Assembly: GCA_902812405.1 (NCBI GenBank)
Contig: CADDZI010000007.1
Span: 1 to 57,935, forward strand
Direction: 5' to 3'
Length of the DNA stretch: 57,935 nt
Source of the DNA: a bacterium
Lineage (GTDB): Bacteria > Vulcanimicrobiota > Vulcanimicrobiia > Eremiobacterales > Eremiobacteraceae
This document shows positions 28,020 through 36,486 of this stretch, one piece after another (the stretch's first letter is position 1; each line of letters begins with the position of its first letter). Under the pieces are notes generated by a model that was given only the letters and a program-made list of their open reading frames with translations, did not search any database and was not told the DNA's origin. The translations under genes and the position numbers were made by a program.

Positions 28020-29159
28020 TCAGCTTCGACCTGTCGCGCTATTCGCGGCTTGCCCGGCATGTCCGCCTGCAGCCGGGCGTCGCGTCGGTCGCGCGAGCTC
28101 GACCGCTACAGGACGCCAGCCGCCCGCATGCAGCGCCGGCGATGTTTCTCGTAGCGGCTGCGCTCGCGCGGCCGAGAGAACGTAACTGTTTTGGGCCTTG
28201 TTGCTTGCCATCCATGCCGTCCACGTCGCCGCCGCGGCCAGCGTGCCGCAGGCAACGAAAAGCCAGGTCACCGCGGTCTCGCGCCAGCCGGACAGCTCAA
28301 AGTGGTGATGCAGGGGGCTCATCTTGAGGATGCGCCGGCCGGTGGTCTGAAAAGTTGCGACCTGAGCGATGACGGAGAGCGCTTCGGCAACGAAGACGAT
28401 GCCAAACAACGGCAGCAAGAGCAATGCGTGTCCTTCGATTGCGCAACCCGCAAGCAGGGCGCCCAGGGCCAGCGACCCGGCATCGCCCATGAAGATGCGG
28501 GCCGGGTGGCGGTTGAACCACAAGAACACCAAGAGCCCGCCGAGAACGGCGTCGGCGATCGCACCGCCCCCGGGCAGCCCGACGTAGTACGCGGTCAGCT
28601 GCACGCCGATGATCGCTGGCACGCTGGTTCCGGCGGCCAATCCGTCAAGCCCATCGGTGAGATTGACCGCATTGGCCGCACCAACGACTGCCGCGACGGC
28701 CAGCGCGTACCACAGCCACAGCGGCAAGGCCAGGCTGCCCGCAAACCACGCCTGGCGCGGACCGCCGAAACCCGCCGCATACGTCCACAACACGTATCCC
28801 AGAGCAGCTAGCAGGAGCAGCGCCATCTTTTCGCGCGCGCGCAAGCCCACGGCGCGGCCGGTGCGCACGATGAGGAGATCGTCGGCAAGGCCGATGAGTC
28901 CGGCGGCGACCACGAGCGCGAGCAGAGGCAGCAGCGCCCGCTGGTGGCCGATGAAAAATCCGGCAATGGCCGCCGGGATGAAGACGACGCCGCCGAACGT
29001 CGGCGTTCCAGCCTTCGCCGCGTGGGAGCGCGGTGCGTCCTCGTAGATCACTTGACCGGCACGTTGCCGGCGCTGCGCATCGATGAGCCAGGGCAAAAGC
29101 GCGGCTGCGATGGCCGCTCCAGCGGTGATGGCAAAGGCGGTCGGCAGCGATGCGCTCAC
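28020..29159 (-). CDS. mraY: Phospho-N-acetylmuramoyl-pentapeptide transferase MraY, with repeat-derived C-terminal tail
   Basis: 379-residue integral-membrane enzyme that transfers phospho-MurNAc-pentapeptide to undecaprenyl phosphate, giving lipid I. Catalytic motifs: the GLADDLLIV aspartate pair, VNLTDGLDGLAAG, and FMGDAGSLALG, then MSPLHHHFELSGW. MraY proteins normally end soon after the last helix, here TWLFVACGTLAAAATWTAWM. This frame continues for about 56 more residues. That tail contains YVLSAARAQPLR and PVAVELARPTR, which are translations of two palindromic repeats at 28151-28176 and 28084-28109. The tail is proline/arginine/alanine rich and probably cytoplasmic or unstructured. The start overlaps the end of the upstream CofE-like gene by four bases. 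Confidence 0.95.
   Translation of the reverse strand: MSASLPTAFAITAGAAIAAALLPWLIDAQRRQRAGQVIYEDAPRSHAAKAGTPTFGGVVFIPAAIAGFFIGHQRALLPLLALVVAAGLIGLADDLLIVRTGRAVGLRAREKMALLLLAALGYVLWTYAAGFGGPRQAWFAGSLALPLWLWYALAVAAVVGAANAVNLTDGLDGLAAGTSVPAIIGVQLTAYYVGLPGGGAIADAVLGGLLVFLWFNRHPARIFMGDAGSLALGALLAGCAIEGHALLLLPLFGIVFVAEALSVIAQVATFQTTGRRILKMSPLHHHFELSGWRETAVTWLFVACGTLAAAATWTAWMASNKAQNSYVLSAARAQPLRETSPALHAGGWRPVAVELARPTRRPAAGGHAGQAANSATGRS
28084..28176. repeat. Two palindromic repeats inside the 3' end of mraY
   Basis: Copies at 28084-28109 (GGTCGCGCGAGCTCGACC) and 28151-28176 (GCGGCTGCGCTCGCGCGGCC, followed by the GAGAGAACGT flank). They are the only copies in the window that lie within a coding frame. 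Read on the mraY strand neither puts its TAG in frame, so translation continues through both. Confidence 0.85.
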
Positions 29160-29947
29160 GCAGCGAGAAAAACGGCGTGCGGCGGTGACCCGCGCTGGGG
29201 CCGGTACTTGAGAACGACGAGCGGCGTCTGCTCGTCCGCGTTGCCCGCGGGATTGTGCAGCAGACAGGCGCGCACCGCGGCTTCGTTGACACCCGGGCTG
29301 GCACCCAACACCTCGGCCTTTCCCAGGTCATTGGCATCGACGATGCACACCGCGCAGCCGCAGGCCTGCGCGAGCCGAGCTGCCGTCTGCTGCGGTTCTT
29401 TGGGTCCGAGCACGATGTGCGTGTCGTAGGGCGGCATGGTTCCTGTGTAGCCGTCGATTTCGGCGACCTCGGGGCCGAGGATGCGGTAAAAATCACCGCG
29501 ACGGCCGATCAGGCGTCCGGCGGCGCCGGCCGCGGCCGCCGCAAGCACCTTCAGCGTGCCGGCCGACTCCAATACGAGCTGCATGGATTCGGGCTGACAG
29601 ACGGTCGAGTACGACCCCGCGCGGCGCGCCAACATGCGCGCCAGACGCGACGGGCGGATGTAGGGCGCCGCAAGAGCGCGACCCTGCGCAATGGCCACGG
29701 CTGTTTCGGCGACGCAGACGACGTCGCCGGGCTGCGCGATGCCGCGCACACACCGGGCCACGAGGTCCGGCAGGTCGTCGCCCGGGCGCACGAGCGGCGT
29801 GCGAACGGGAAGCGCGACGATGCGCGGCGGCATACCCGGCACGTCGACCGTGAAGCTGCGCCGACTCACCACGCGACGGCCTCCCGCCTCGAGCGCGTTG
29901 CGGTCAGACAAACGGTCAGGCAATCCGCGCCGGCGCTTCGTCGACAT
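29156..29947 (-). CDS. CofE-like (F420-0:L-glutamate ligase family) protein in the dcw cluster
   Basis: About 263 residues. The first half has the CofE/F420-ligase pattern (LPVRTPLVRPGDDLPDLVAR, PGDVVCVAETAVAIAQGRAL, YIRPSRLARMLARR). The second half (RLIGRRGDFYRILGPEVAEI, DGYTGTMPPYDTHIVLGP, VCIVDANDLGKAEVLG) matches bacterial CofE-like proteins of unknown role better than true CofE. The GRPWR-type motif of the family appears replaced by DANDLGKAEVLG. True CofE adds gamma-linked glutamates to coenzyme F420-0 with GTP. This gene is locked between murF and mraY by short overlaps or gaps, and no F420 biosynthesis gene is nearby, so a role in peptidoglycan-precursor modification is an attractive inference. 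ATG 29947 is chosen over a TTG at 29962, which would overlap murF. Confidence 0.75.
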   Translation of the reverse strand: MSTKRRRGLPDRLSDRNALEAGGRRVVSRRSFTVDVPGMPPRIVALPVRTPLVRPGDDLPDLVARCVRGIAQPGDVVCVAETAVAIAQGRALAAPYIRPSRLARMLARRAGSYSTVCQPESMQLVLESAGTLKVLAAAAAGAAGRLIGRRGDFYRILGPEVAEIDGYTGTMPPYDTHIVLGPKEPQQTAARLAQACGCAVCIVDANDLGKAEVLGASPGVNEAAVRACLLHNPAGNADEQTPLVVLKYRPQRGSPPHAVFLAA

Positions 29948-29951
29948 CGGC

Positions 29952-31355
29952 TCACGACGCAAGCGCCCCCGGACCCGCCAGCGCCGGCAGCACTTCCTCC
30001 AAACGGTGGATGCGCGACGCCTTGAGCAGCACGCAATCGCCGGGGCGCAGCGTGCGCGTCAGGAGATCGGCCAGCGACGCATTGTCCGTGAATCTCAGGA
30101 TGCACGCATCGGACATGCCGGCCTGCCGGGCGCCGCGCGCGATGGCGTCGGCGTGCTCGCCGCCCACGACGAGCAGGTGGATGCCGCTGCGCGCGGCCGC
30201 TTCGCCGACCGCTTCGTGGTAGCGCTCGGCGGCGGCTCCCAATTCCGCCATGCTGCCCAATACCGCGATCTTGCGGCTGCCGTCGAGGGCGGCAAAGGAT
30301 TGGAGCGTGCAGCGCACGGAGGACGGGCTGGCGTTGTAGGCGTCGTAGACGACCGTGGCTCCATGCGTCGTGCGATGCGTTTCGAAGCGTCCGGGCGGCA
30401 AACGCAAGCTGCCGAGGACGCCGGCCGCTTCCTCGAACGGGATGCCGGCCAACGTGACGGCGGCGAGCGCCTGCAAGGCGTCGCGCAGGTGGTGCTCGCC
30501 GGGCAACCGCCACTCCGCGAAGGCGTGCGAGGCGCCCAGCGTGAGCGGAATGCGCCCCGCCGCGGGTGAGCCGGCCTCCAACATGAGACCGGCCATAACG
30601 GGATCGCCGACCAGATGCACCCACAAGGCGGCGTCTTCGCGGCGCGCTTCCGCCGCCAGCATGCGCGACCAGGTGTCGGCCGCATTGAGCACCGGCTGCG
30701 CACCGTGCGAGAAGAGGCCGAACTTCGTCCGTGCCAGGTCCTCTTGGCCGCTGAAGAACTCGAGGTGCGCCTCACCGACGTTGGTGAGGATGCCGATGTC
30801 GGGCCGTGCGATGGCGGCGAGCTCGGCGATCTCGCCCGGATGGCGCGCACCGCATTCGATGACCGCGATATCACCCGGCGCCGCTGCGGCCAGCCGGTAA
30901 CACACCTTGGCCACACCCAACTCATTGTTCTCGTTGTGGGGCGTTGCGATGACGCGGCGGAACGCTCCAGCAAGCTGCGCCGCAAACTCTTTCGTCGTCG
31001 TCTTACCGTTGCTGCCCGTGATGGCGATGACGCGGCCGTCGAAGAGGCGCCGAGCCACGGACGCACCGGCGAGGTATGCGGCCCTGGCATCCCGGACCGC
31101 AACGACGGCGACGCCCAGATCGGGCGGGAGCACAGACGGATCGTCGGCAACGACCGCGACTGCACCGCGCGCCACCGCTTGGGCGGCAAACCGATGCCCG
31201 TCGAAGCGCGGCCCGCGCAGGCAGACAAAAGTTTCACCGGGCTCGATCGATCGGGAGTCCGTGCTGGGGACAAATTCTGCCAGCGGATCTGTCCGGCCGG
31301 GATGCACAAGCGTGCCGCCGCAAGCTTCCACAAAGCGAGCGAAGGTCAGGTGCAT
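29952..31355 (-). CDS. murF: UDP-N-acetylmuramoyl-tripeptide--D-alanyl-D-alanine ligase MurF
   Basis: 467-residue cytoplasmic ligase adding D-Ala-D-Ala to the UDP-MurNAc-tripeptide. Motifs: STDSRSIEPGETFVCLRGPR, P-loop ITGSNGKTTTKEFAAQL, HNENNELGVAKVCYRLA, the IGILTNVGEAHLEFFSG domain, and YDAYNASPSSVRCTLQSFAA before the C-terminal LGSMAELG with RYHEAVGEAA. The gene overlaps the end of murE by about ten bases, so the two are probably translationally coupled. Confidence 0.96.
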   Translation of the reverse strand: MHLTFARFVEACGGTLVHPGRTDPLAEFVPSTDSRSIEPGETFVCLRGPRFDGHRFAAQAVARGAVAVVADDPSVLPPDLGVAVVAVRDARAAYLAGASVARRLFDGRVIAITGSNGKTTTKEFAAQLAGAFRRVIATPHNENNELGVAKVCYRLAAAAPGDIAVIECGARHPGEIAELAAIARPDIGILTNVGEAHLEFFSGQEDLARTKFGLFSHGAQPVLNAADTWSRMLAAEARREDAALWVHLVGDPVMAGLMLEAGSPAAGRIPLTLGASHAFAEWRLPGEHHLRDALQALAAVTLAGIPFEEAAGVLGSLRLPPGRFETHRTTHGATVVYDAYNASPSSVRCTLQSFAALDGSRKIAVLGSMAELGAAAERYHEAVGEAAARSGIHLLVVGGEHADAIARGARQAGMSDACILRFTDNASLADLLTRTLRPGDCVLLKASRIHRLEEVLPALAGPGALAS

Positions 31356-32848
31356 GTGCCGTACCGGGCTTGCAGCGCTGTACGCGCCACATTGTGGTCG
31401 GAAAACGGGCGATGCTCGGTGCCTATGATCTGATATTCCTCGTGGCCTTTGCCCGCGATGACGACTGCATCGCCGGGCTGCGCGAGCTGGATCGCGCGTG
31501 CGATGGCGGCCGCGCGGTCGGCAACGTACTCGCCTCTGCCCGCATCGGCCGGCATACCGGCCAAGACGTCGCGGGCGATGCGATCGGGGTCTTCGGTTCG
31601 CGGGTTATCCGTGGTGAGAATCGCGTAGTCGGCAAGCAGCGCGGCAACCCGCCCCATGATCGGACGCTTGGCGGCATCCCGATCCCCGCCGCAGCCGAAG
31701 ACGCACAGGATGCGGCCGCGCGTTAGCTCACGGACGGCGGTGAGCACCTTCTCCAAACCGTCCGGCGTGTGCGCATAGTCAACGTACACGCAGACGCCGC
31801 CCGCCTCCAAACGCACCATGCGGCCCGGCACACCGGTCACGGACTCCAGGCCCTCGGCCATGTCCTCGACATCCCAGTCGAGGGCAACGCCGCATGCCAA
31901 CGCGGCCAACGCGTTGGCGACGTTGAACGCCCCGGGCAGCGCGATGCGAAACGGCACCGGCCGTAAGGCGGGCACCGAAAACTGCGCTCCCTGCGGCGTC
32001 AGGGTCACGTCGCGTGCCACGAGCGTGGCGCCGGTATCGGCAAGGCCGTAGGTGAGGCAGCGGCTTTTGGGGGCCGAGCGAATTTCAGCTGCAAGCTCGC
32101 GGCCCCACGCGTCGTCGGCATTGACGACCGCCACAGCCGGCACGGCGTGCTTGCCGTAAGCCGCACTGAAGAGGCGCTTTTTGGCTGCCCGGTAGGCCTC
32201 GAGGCTACCATGGAAATCGAGGTGATCGTGCGTAAGGTTCGTCAGGACCGCAACGTCAAAGCCGACGTCATCAACGCGGTGTAACGCGAGGGCGTGGCTC
32301 GATACCTCAAGGACGGCGCCGGCCGCCCCCTGCTCCCGAAAATCCGCCAGAAGCGACTGCAATTCGTGCGGGAAGGGTGTCGTGTTCTCGAGTTCGTGCA
32401 CACGCCGGCCCCGCCAGAAGGCGCCCAGCGTTCCCACCAGACCCCACGGCCGGCCTGCCGCGCGCGCCATCGCTTCGATGAAGAACGTCGTCGTCGTCTT
32501 GCCGTTCGTGCCGGTGACACCGACCATCGTCATGTGTGCGGCCGGCTCGCCGAAGAAACGCGCAGCAATTTTTGAAAGTGCGGCGAGCGGATCGGGCACG
32601 ATGACCTGTGGGGCGGCGACATCCCGGAGGACGTGATCGGCGACGACCGCAACCGCACCGGCTCGCACGGCATCTGCGGCAAAGGCATGACCGTCGCTGC
32701 GCGCGCCGCGCAGACAAAAAAAGAGCGCTCCGGGCCGGACCCGGCGGGAGTCGGTCGCGAGCGAGGTCACGGGCTGGGCTCGCCCGAGGACGGTCGCCGG
32801 CAGGCCTGCAAACAGGCGGTCGAGGTCCGCAACGGCGGTGGGTGGCAT
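31346..32848 (-). CDS. murE: UDP-N-acetylmuramoyl-dipeptide--meso-diaminopimelate ligase MurE
   Basis: 500-residue cytoplasmic ligase adding the third stem residue. P-loop GVTGTNGKTTTTFFIEAM, LTNLTHDHLDFHGSLEAYRA, VYVDYAHTPDGLEKVL, GCGGDRDAAKRPIMG and the specificity motif TTDNPRTEDP. DNPR (rather than the lysine-enzyme pattern) indicates meso-diaminopimelate as substrate, implying DAP-type peptidoglycan. Start and ftsI stop abut at 32848, and the end overlaps murF, so this is part of a tight operon. Confidence 0.96.
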   Translation of the reverse strand: MPPTAVADLDRLFAGLPATVLGRAQPVTSLATDSRRVRPGALFFCLRGARSDGHAFAADAVRAGAVAVVADHVLRDVAAPQVIVPDPLAALSKIAARFFGEPAAHMTMVGVTGTNGKTTTTFFIEAMARAAGRPWGLVGTLGAFWRGRRVHELENTTPFPHELQSLLADFREQGAAGAVLEVSSHALALHRVDDVGFDVAVLTNLTHDHLDFHGSLEAYRAAKKRLFSAAYGKHAVPAVAVVNADDAWGRELAAEIRSAPKSRCLTYGLADTGATLVARDVTLTPQGAQFSVPALRPVPFRIALPGAFNVANALAALACGVALDWDVEDMAEGLESVTGVPGRMVRLEAGGVCVYVDYAHTPDGLEKVLTAVRELTRGRILCVFGCGGDRDAAKRPIMGRVAALLADYAILTTDNPRTEDPDRIARDVLAGMPADAGRGEYVADRAAAIARAIQLAQPGDAVVIAGKGHEEYQIIGTEHRPFSDHNVARTALQARYGTCT

Positions 32849-34692
32849 CAGAGTGTTCTTCGTGCTTGCACTCCTGCGGCCCCCGCCCGCAGCGACGGGG
32901 CAAGGGACTCTCGCCAGACGAGTTTGGCGGCCATGTCACGGAAGGCCGGCGCGGCGACGATGGCCCCGTAGTATGCCCCTTGCGGTCGGTCGACTTTCAC
33001 CAGGATGACGTACTGCGGGCGGTCGGCGGGCAGGATGCCGACGAAGGATGCCGTGTACGCGCCCGGCACGTACTGGCCGTCAATGACCATCTGCGCGGTG
33101 CCGGTTTTGCCGGCCAGGGCATAGCCCGGCAGCACAAGTCCCTTGGCCGTGCCGCGGCTGACGACGTCGCGCAGGATCTTCAAAACCTCGGCGGCGGTTT
33201 GCGGACGCATGACGCGGCGCACGACCTCGGGCCTGACGACGCGGACCACACGCCCGTCCGGTGCGGTGATGGCGCGGACGATGAGCGGGCGCATGAGCAG
33301 GCCGCCGTTGGCAAGCGCCGCATAGGCGCGGGTCAGCGCCAGGGCGGTGACGGAGATGCCCTGCCCGAAACCGATCGTTGCCAGGCGCGAACCCCACCAG
33401 TCGTCCGGGGTTCCGACGATGCCGGCGCTCTCGCCCGGCAGATCGACGCCCGTCGGTTGATCGAACCCAAAACGGCGGATGTAGTCGTACATCGTCTCTT
33501 TGCCCAGCCGCAACGCGACTTCGGCCGCGCCGACGTTGTGCGAGTAGGTCACGATATCGTCCAGCGTCTCGTCGCGGTGACCGGACGCCATCAAGCCATC
33601 GTCGGCATTGTGAATCACCCGGCCGCCGACGCGCAAGGTATCCAGCGCCGGAAAGGTGTCGTCGAGCGACACTTTGCCGGAGTCCAACGCCGCGGTGGCG
33701 GTGACGAGTTTGAACGTCGAACCCGGCTCGTAGGGATCGGTGATCGCCCGGTCCCGCCAATCTGCCGCCGGCACGGCGTCGTAGTGGTTCGGATCGAAGC
33801 CCGGATAATTTGCGAGCGCCAAGATCTCGCCGGTCGTCGCGCGCATGACGATCAGCGAGCCGCTGCGGGCGTGGAAGCGCTCGACGGTGCGGCGCAGGAT
33901 CTGATCGGCGTCGAACTGCAGGGACCGATCGATGGTCAGCACGACCGTCTGGCCGGGCTGCGCGGCGTGAACGAGACGCTTCCCGAAAGGAATCGGACGG
34001 CCTTGAGCGTCCGTCTCCTCCGCCACCGAACCTGGATGGCCTGTAAGGAGAGCATTGTACTCGTACTCGATGCCCGCCAGCCCCTGGTCGTCCACTCCGG
34101 TGAAGCCGATGACCGAGGCGCCCGAGGTGCCTTGGGGTTCGACGCGCCTCCCGAACGGCTCGGGCGTCACCCCGATACCCGCGAGGTGGAGCGCTGCGAC
34201 GGCCCGCGCGAGCGCGCCGTTTTGGTCCCGCGCGAGGTACGCAAAGGGTGCCCGCGCTCTGAGCACCTGTTCAACCTGGCCGGGCGACAGGTGCAGTACC
34301 GGGGCGACGCGGAGGGCTTCCCCGCGCGGGTCGCGCACGTTGGCCGGCCATACGCCGATCGCGTACGACGGCAGCGTGACCGCCAAAGCCGTTCCAAAGC
34401 GATCGACAATGTCGCCGCGCGTCGGATACAGGGTATAGGTGGCCGCTTGTTCGTCGCCGGCCTGCGCAGCCAGGCGCGGCCCATCCCGTACCTGCACGAC
34501 GTACAGCCGGGCGCCGAGGGCACAGAAGAGGGTGACGACCACGCTGAAAACGAGGAAGGAGCGAAAGCTTAGGTGCGATCGCTCCTCATGGCTGATGGTG
34601 CGGCTGCGCGCGCTCGCCTCGCGCGCGACGGCGCGGCGGTTAGCGCGCGCCGATCCAGCGCGTAAGGCCAAGGAAGCGTGCGAAGAGCGCAA
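32848..34692 (-). CDS. ftsI: Division transpeptidase FtsI (class B penicillin-binding protein)
   Basis: 614 residues with one N-terminal membrane anchor (FLVFSVVVTLFCALGARLYV) and the bulk in the periplasm. Dimerisation/pedestal region about 75-245 (TRGDIVDRFGTALAVTLPSY). Transpeptidase domain with all three active-site motifs: STFK with catalytic Ser near 325 and Lys near 328, SHN near 384-386, and KTG near 529-531. It cross-links septal peptidoglycan in partnership with FtsW. Its 5' end overlaps the ftsL-like gene by about 50 bases, unless a later start is used. No C-terminal PASTA domain is present. Confidence 0.95.
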   Translation of the reverse strand: MRSSHASLALRAGSARANRRAVAREASARSRTISHEERSHLSFRSFLVFSVVVTLFCALGARLYVVQVRDGPRLAAQAGDEQAATYTLYPTRGDIVDRFGTALAVTLPSYAIGVWPANVRDPRGEALRVAPVLHLSPGQVEQVLRARAPFAYLARDQNGALARAVAALHLAGIGVTPEPFGRRVEPQGTSGASVIGFTGVDDQGLAGIEYEYNALLTGHPGSVAEETDAQGRPIPFGKRLVHAAQPGQTVVLTIDRSLQFDADQILRRTVERFHARSGSLIVMRATTGEILALANYPGFDPNHYDAVPAADWRDRAITDPYEPGSTFKLVTATAALDSGKVSLDDTFPALDTLRVGGRVIHNADDGLMASGHRDETLDDIVTYSHNVGAAEVALRLGKETMYDYIRRFGFDQPTGVDLPGESAGIVGTPDDWWGSRLATIGFGQGISVTALALTRAYAALANGGLLMRPLIVRAITAPDGRVVRVVRPEVVRRVMRPQTAAEVLKILRDVVSRGTAKGLVLPGYALAGKTGTAQMVIDGQYVPGAYTASFVGILPADRPQYVILVKVDRPQGAYYGAIVAAPAFRDMAAKLVWRESLAPSLRAGAAGVQARRTL

Positions 34693-35080
34693 CGCGGGGC
34701 GCCGGGCGGGGCGGTCCTGCGCTGGGAAGGGGCAGAAATGCGATCGAGCGCGGCTCGGTCATGTGCAACTTGCGCGCCACGGCCTGCAGGTTTTGAACGG
34801 ATTCCAGTTCCGCGACGCGGCTGCGCAGGGCGGCATTGCGTTCCGCCAGCGTCGCATGGAGGCGTTGCGCCGCCGCCAAGCGGTAGGTCTGTGTCGTGAG
34901 GTCGGCCGTGCCCGCGACGTAGAGGAGAATCAAAACCAGGGGCACGGCGCACCATGCGGCCAGGCGAGCCCGAGCCAGGGTCTGCGCCAGACTGCGCTGC
35001 CGTCGTCGCCGGGAGAGAGGTCTTTTTGTCGCCGGGGGCCGCGGTTCGTAGACGGGCTGCGCGATGGCCGGCATGCTCAT
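34640..35080 (-). CDS. ftsL: FtsL-like septum protein
   Basis: 146 residues: an arginine-rich cytoplasmic head (ATKRPLSRRRRQRSLAQTL), one membrane helix at about 41-58 (AAWCAVPLVLILLYVAGTA) and a short coiled coil (QRLHATLAERNAALRSRVAE, LESVQNLQAVARKL). Size, topology and position between rsmH and ftsI are those of FtsL, which links the FtsQBL complex to FtsWI; FtsL sequences are poorly conserved, so the call rests mainly on context. ATG at 35078-35080 overlaps the rsmH stop as ATGA. A longer upstream frame antisense or parallel to rsmH is not credible. Confidence 0.8.
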   Translation of the reverse strand: MSMPAIAQPVYEPRPPATKRPLSRRRRQRSLAQTLARARLAAWCAVPLVLILLYVAGTADLTTQTYRLAAAQRLHATLAERNAALRSRVAELESVQNLQAVARKLHMTEPRSIAFLPLPSAGPPRPAPRVALFARFLGLTRWIGAR

Positions 35081-36018
35081 ACTGCATCCTCTCCTTCCTG
35101 GAGTGCCTGCGGACGGGCCAGCGCGCGCAATTTTGCGCTGCGGCTGCGCGGGTTGGCAGCAACCTCCCGCGGGCTTGGCCGCAGAGGCTTGCGCGTCACG
35201 AGTGTCGCCAGGCCCATCCGCGCAAAGGCGGCAAACCGGCGTTTGACGACGCGGTCTTCGCCGGAGTGAAAACTGATGACGACCGCGCGGCCGCCCGGCC
35301 GCAAGCGCCGCACCGCGATGTCCAGACTGCGCTCGAGATTGCTTAGATCGTCGTTGACAAGCATGCGCAGTGCCTGGAAGGTGCGCGTGGCGGGATGAAT
35401 GCGCGACCGGCGTCGCCCGCGCGGTTGCGCACTCATGACGGCGGCCACCAGCTCGCGGCTGGTCCACGACCGGATGCGGTCGCGGCGCTTGACGATGGCG
35501 CGGGCAATCGCGCGTGCGTGCCGTTCGTCGCCGTACGTACGCAACGCAGCCTCGAGGTCGGCTTCTGAAAGACGCTGCAGTAGATCCGAGGCTGTGGCTT
35601 GGCCGCTCGTCGGGTCGAGGCGCATATCCAGCGGCGCATCCTCTGCGGCGCCGAACGAGAAGCCGCGCTGCGGGTCGGCAAGCTGCAAGGACGAGAGGCC
35701 GAGGTCGTAGAGGATGCCGTCGATGCCGCTCTCCCCAGCCGAGGCCAGCGCGGCATCCAGGTGGGCAAAGTTGACGTGGTGGAGGAAGAGGCGGCCGGGG
35801 TAAAGCTCGGCCAGCGCGCGGCCGCGGGCAATGGCCTCGGGATCAGCATCCAAGGCGACAACACTGGCGTCCGGCAGTCTTTCCAAGATGGCCCGCGTAT
35901 GGCCGCCGGCACCGAAGGTGGCATCCACGAATACGCGCGGCGAGCGACCTTCGCCGGCCGGTGCCAGCATGCTCATGCATTCCTCCAGCATGACCGGCTC
36001 ATGGCTAGTAGAGTCCAA
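35077..36018 (-). CDS. rsmH: 16S rRNA (cytosine-1402-N4)-methyltransferase RsmH (MraW)
   Basis: 313-residue SAM-dependent methyltransferase acting on C1402 of 16S rRNA. Start SHEPVMLEECMSMLAP, SAM motif FVDATFGAGGHTRAILE, LDADPEAIARGRALA, GILYDLGLSSLQLADPQRGF, LDMRLDPTSGQATASDLL, HPATRTFQALRMLVNDDLSN and VVISFHSGEDRVVKRRFA are all family signatures. It overlaps the mraZ 3' end by 14 bases and the ftsL-like start by four. Normal length and position as second gene of the dcw cluster. Confidence 0.97.
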   Translation of the reverse strand: MDSTSHEPVMLEECMSMLAPAGEGRSPRVFVDATFGAGGHTRAILERLPDASVVALDADPEAIARGRALAELYPGRLFLHHVNFAHLDAALASAGESGIDGILYDLGLSSLQLADPQRGFSFGAAEDAPLDMRLDPTSGQATASDLLQRLSEADLEAALRTYGDERHARAIARAIVKRRDRIRSWTSRELVAAVMSAQPRGRRRSRIHPATRTFQALRMLVNDDLSNLERSLDIAVRRLRPGGRAVVISFHSGEDRVVKRRFAAFARMGLATLVTRKPLRPSPREVAANPRSRSAKLRALARPQALQEGEDAV

Positions 36019-36445
36019 GTTCGGTCAGCAGTTCCGCCATGTTCTCGGGCGGTGCGTGGTGCCTGCGCCAGGTCTCGGCAGCCCACAGCTCCACGCGGGT
36101 CAGGGTACCAGCCAAGATCACGTCCCGTTTGATACCGGCTGCCTCGCGAAGGCCGGCCGGTATCAGCAGGCGCCCCTGGCCGTCAAGCGACACTTCCTCG
36201 GTGTGCGCGAACAGGTGGCGTACAAAGGCCCGGTAGGCAGCGTCTTTGCGAGGCGCAGCCTCCAACTTGGCGCAAAATTCCAGCCAGGTTGCTTCCGGAT
36301 ACAGGGCCAGGCAGGACTCCGGAGGCGCAATGGTCAGCACAAAGTGATCACCCAGCCTGGCCCGTATACGCGCGGGCACGGTCAGGCGGCCCTTGTCGTC
36401 TAGAGCGTGCTCGAACTGTCCCGTGAATTTGGGTAGGGAAGACAC
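36005..36445 (-). CDS. mraZ: Transcriptional regulator MraZ
   Basis: 146-residue DNA-binding protein with two SpoVT/AbrB-like repeats: HALDDKGRLTVPARIRARLG and VSLDGQGRLLIPAGLREAAG, each with the DxKGR/DxxGR core. MraZ represses or tunes its own dcw operon by binding phased short repeats, which are present directly upstream. Start codon GTG at 36443-36445; an AGGTGG sequence 7 bases upstream serves as ribosome site and is itself part of the fourth MraZ box. The first gene of the cluster, as in most bacteria. Confidence 0.97.
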   Translation of the reverse strand: MSSLPKFTGQFEHALDDKGRLTVPARIRARLGDHFVLTIAPPESCLALYPEATWLEFCAKLEAAPRKDAAYRAFVRHLFAHTEEVSLDGQGRLLIPAGLREAAGIKRDVILAGTLTRVELWAAETWRRHHAPPENMAELLTELGLY

Positions 36446-36451
36446 CTAAAA

Positions 36452-36486
36452 GCCACCTGTCCCCACAAAACACCACTTTGTCCCAC
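36452..36486 (-). promoter_or_regulatory. Four phased MraZ-binding boxes
   Basis: On the minus strand, GTGGG, GTGGT, GTGGG and GTGGC occur at 36482-36486, 36472-36476, 36462-36466 and 36452-36456, exactly 10 bases apart, each followed by five non-conserved bases. Known MraZ operators are TGGGN repeats separated by N5. A possible weak fifth box (GGTGT, 36442-36446) overlaps the start codon. The array begins at the -10 element and runs to the ribosome site, the expected place for autorepression. Confidence 0.85.

Noticed and set aside
32608-34572. 654-codon open frame on the plus strand antisense to ftsI and murE
   Set aside because: Composition is Arg/Asp/Gly-rich with no motif; it is a high-GC shadow of two certain genes with intact active-site motifs.
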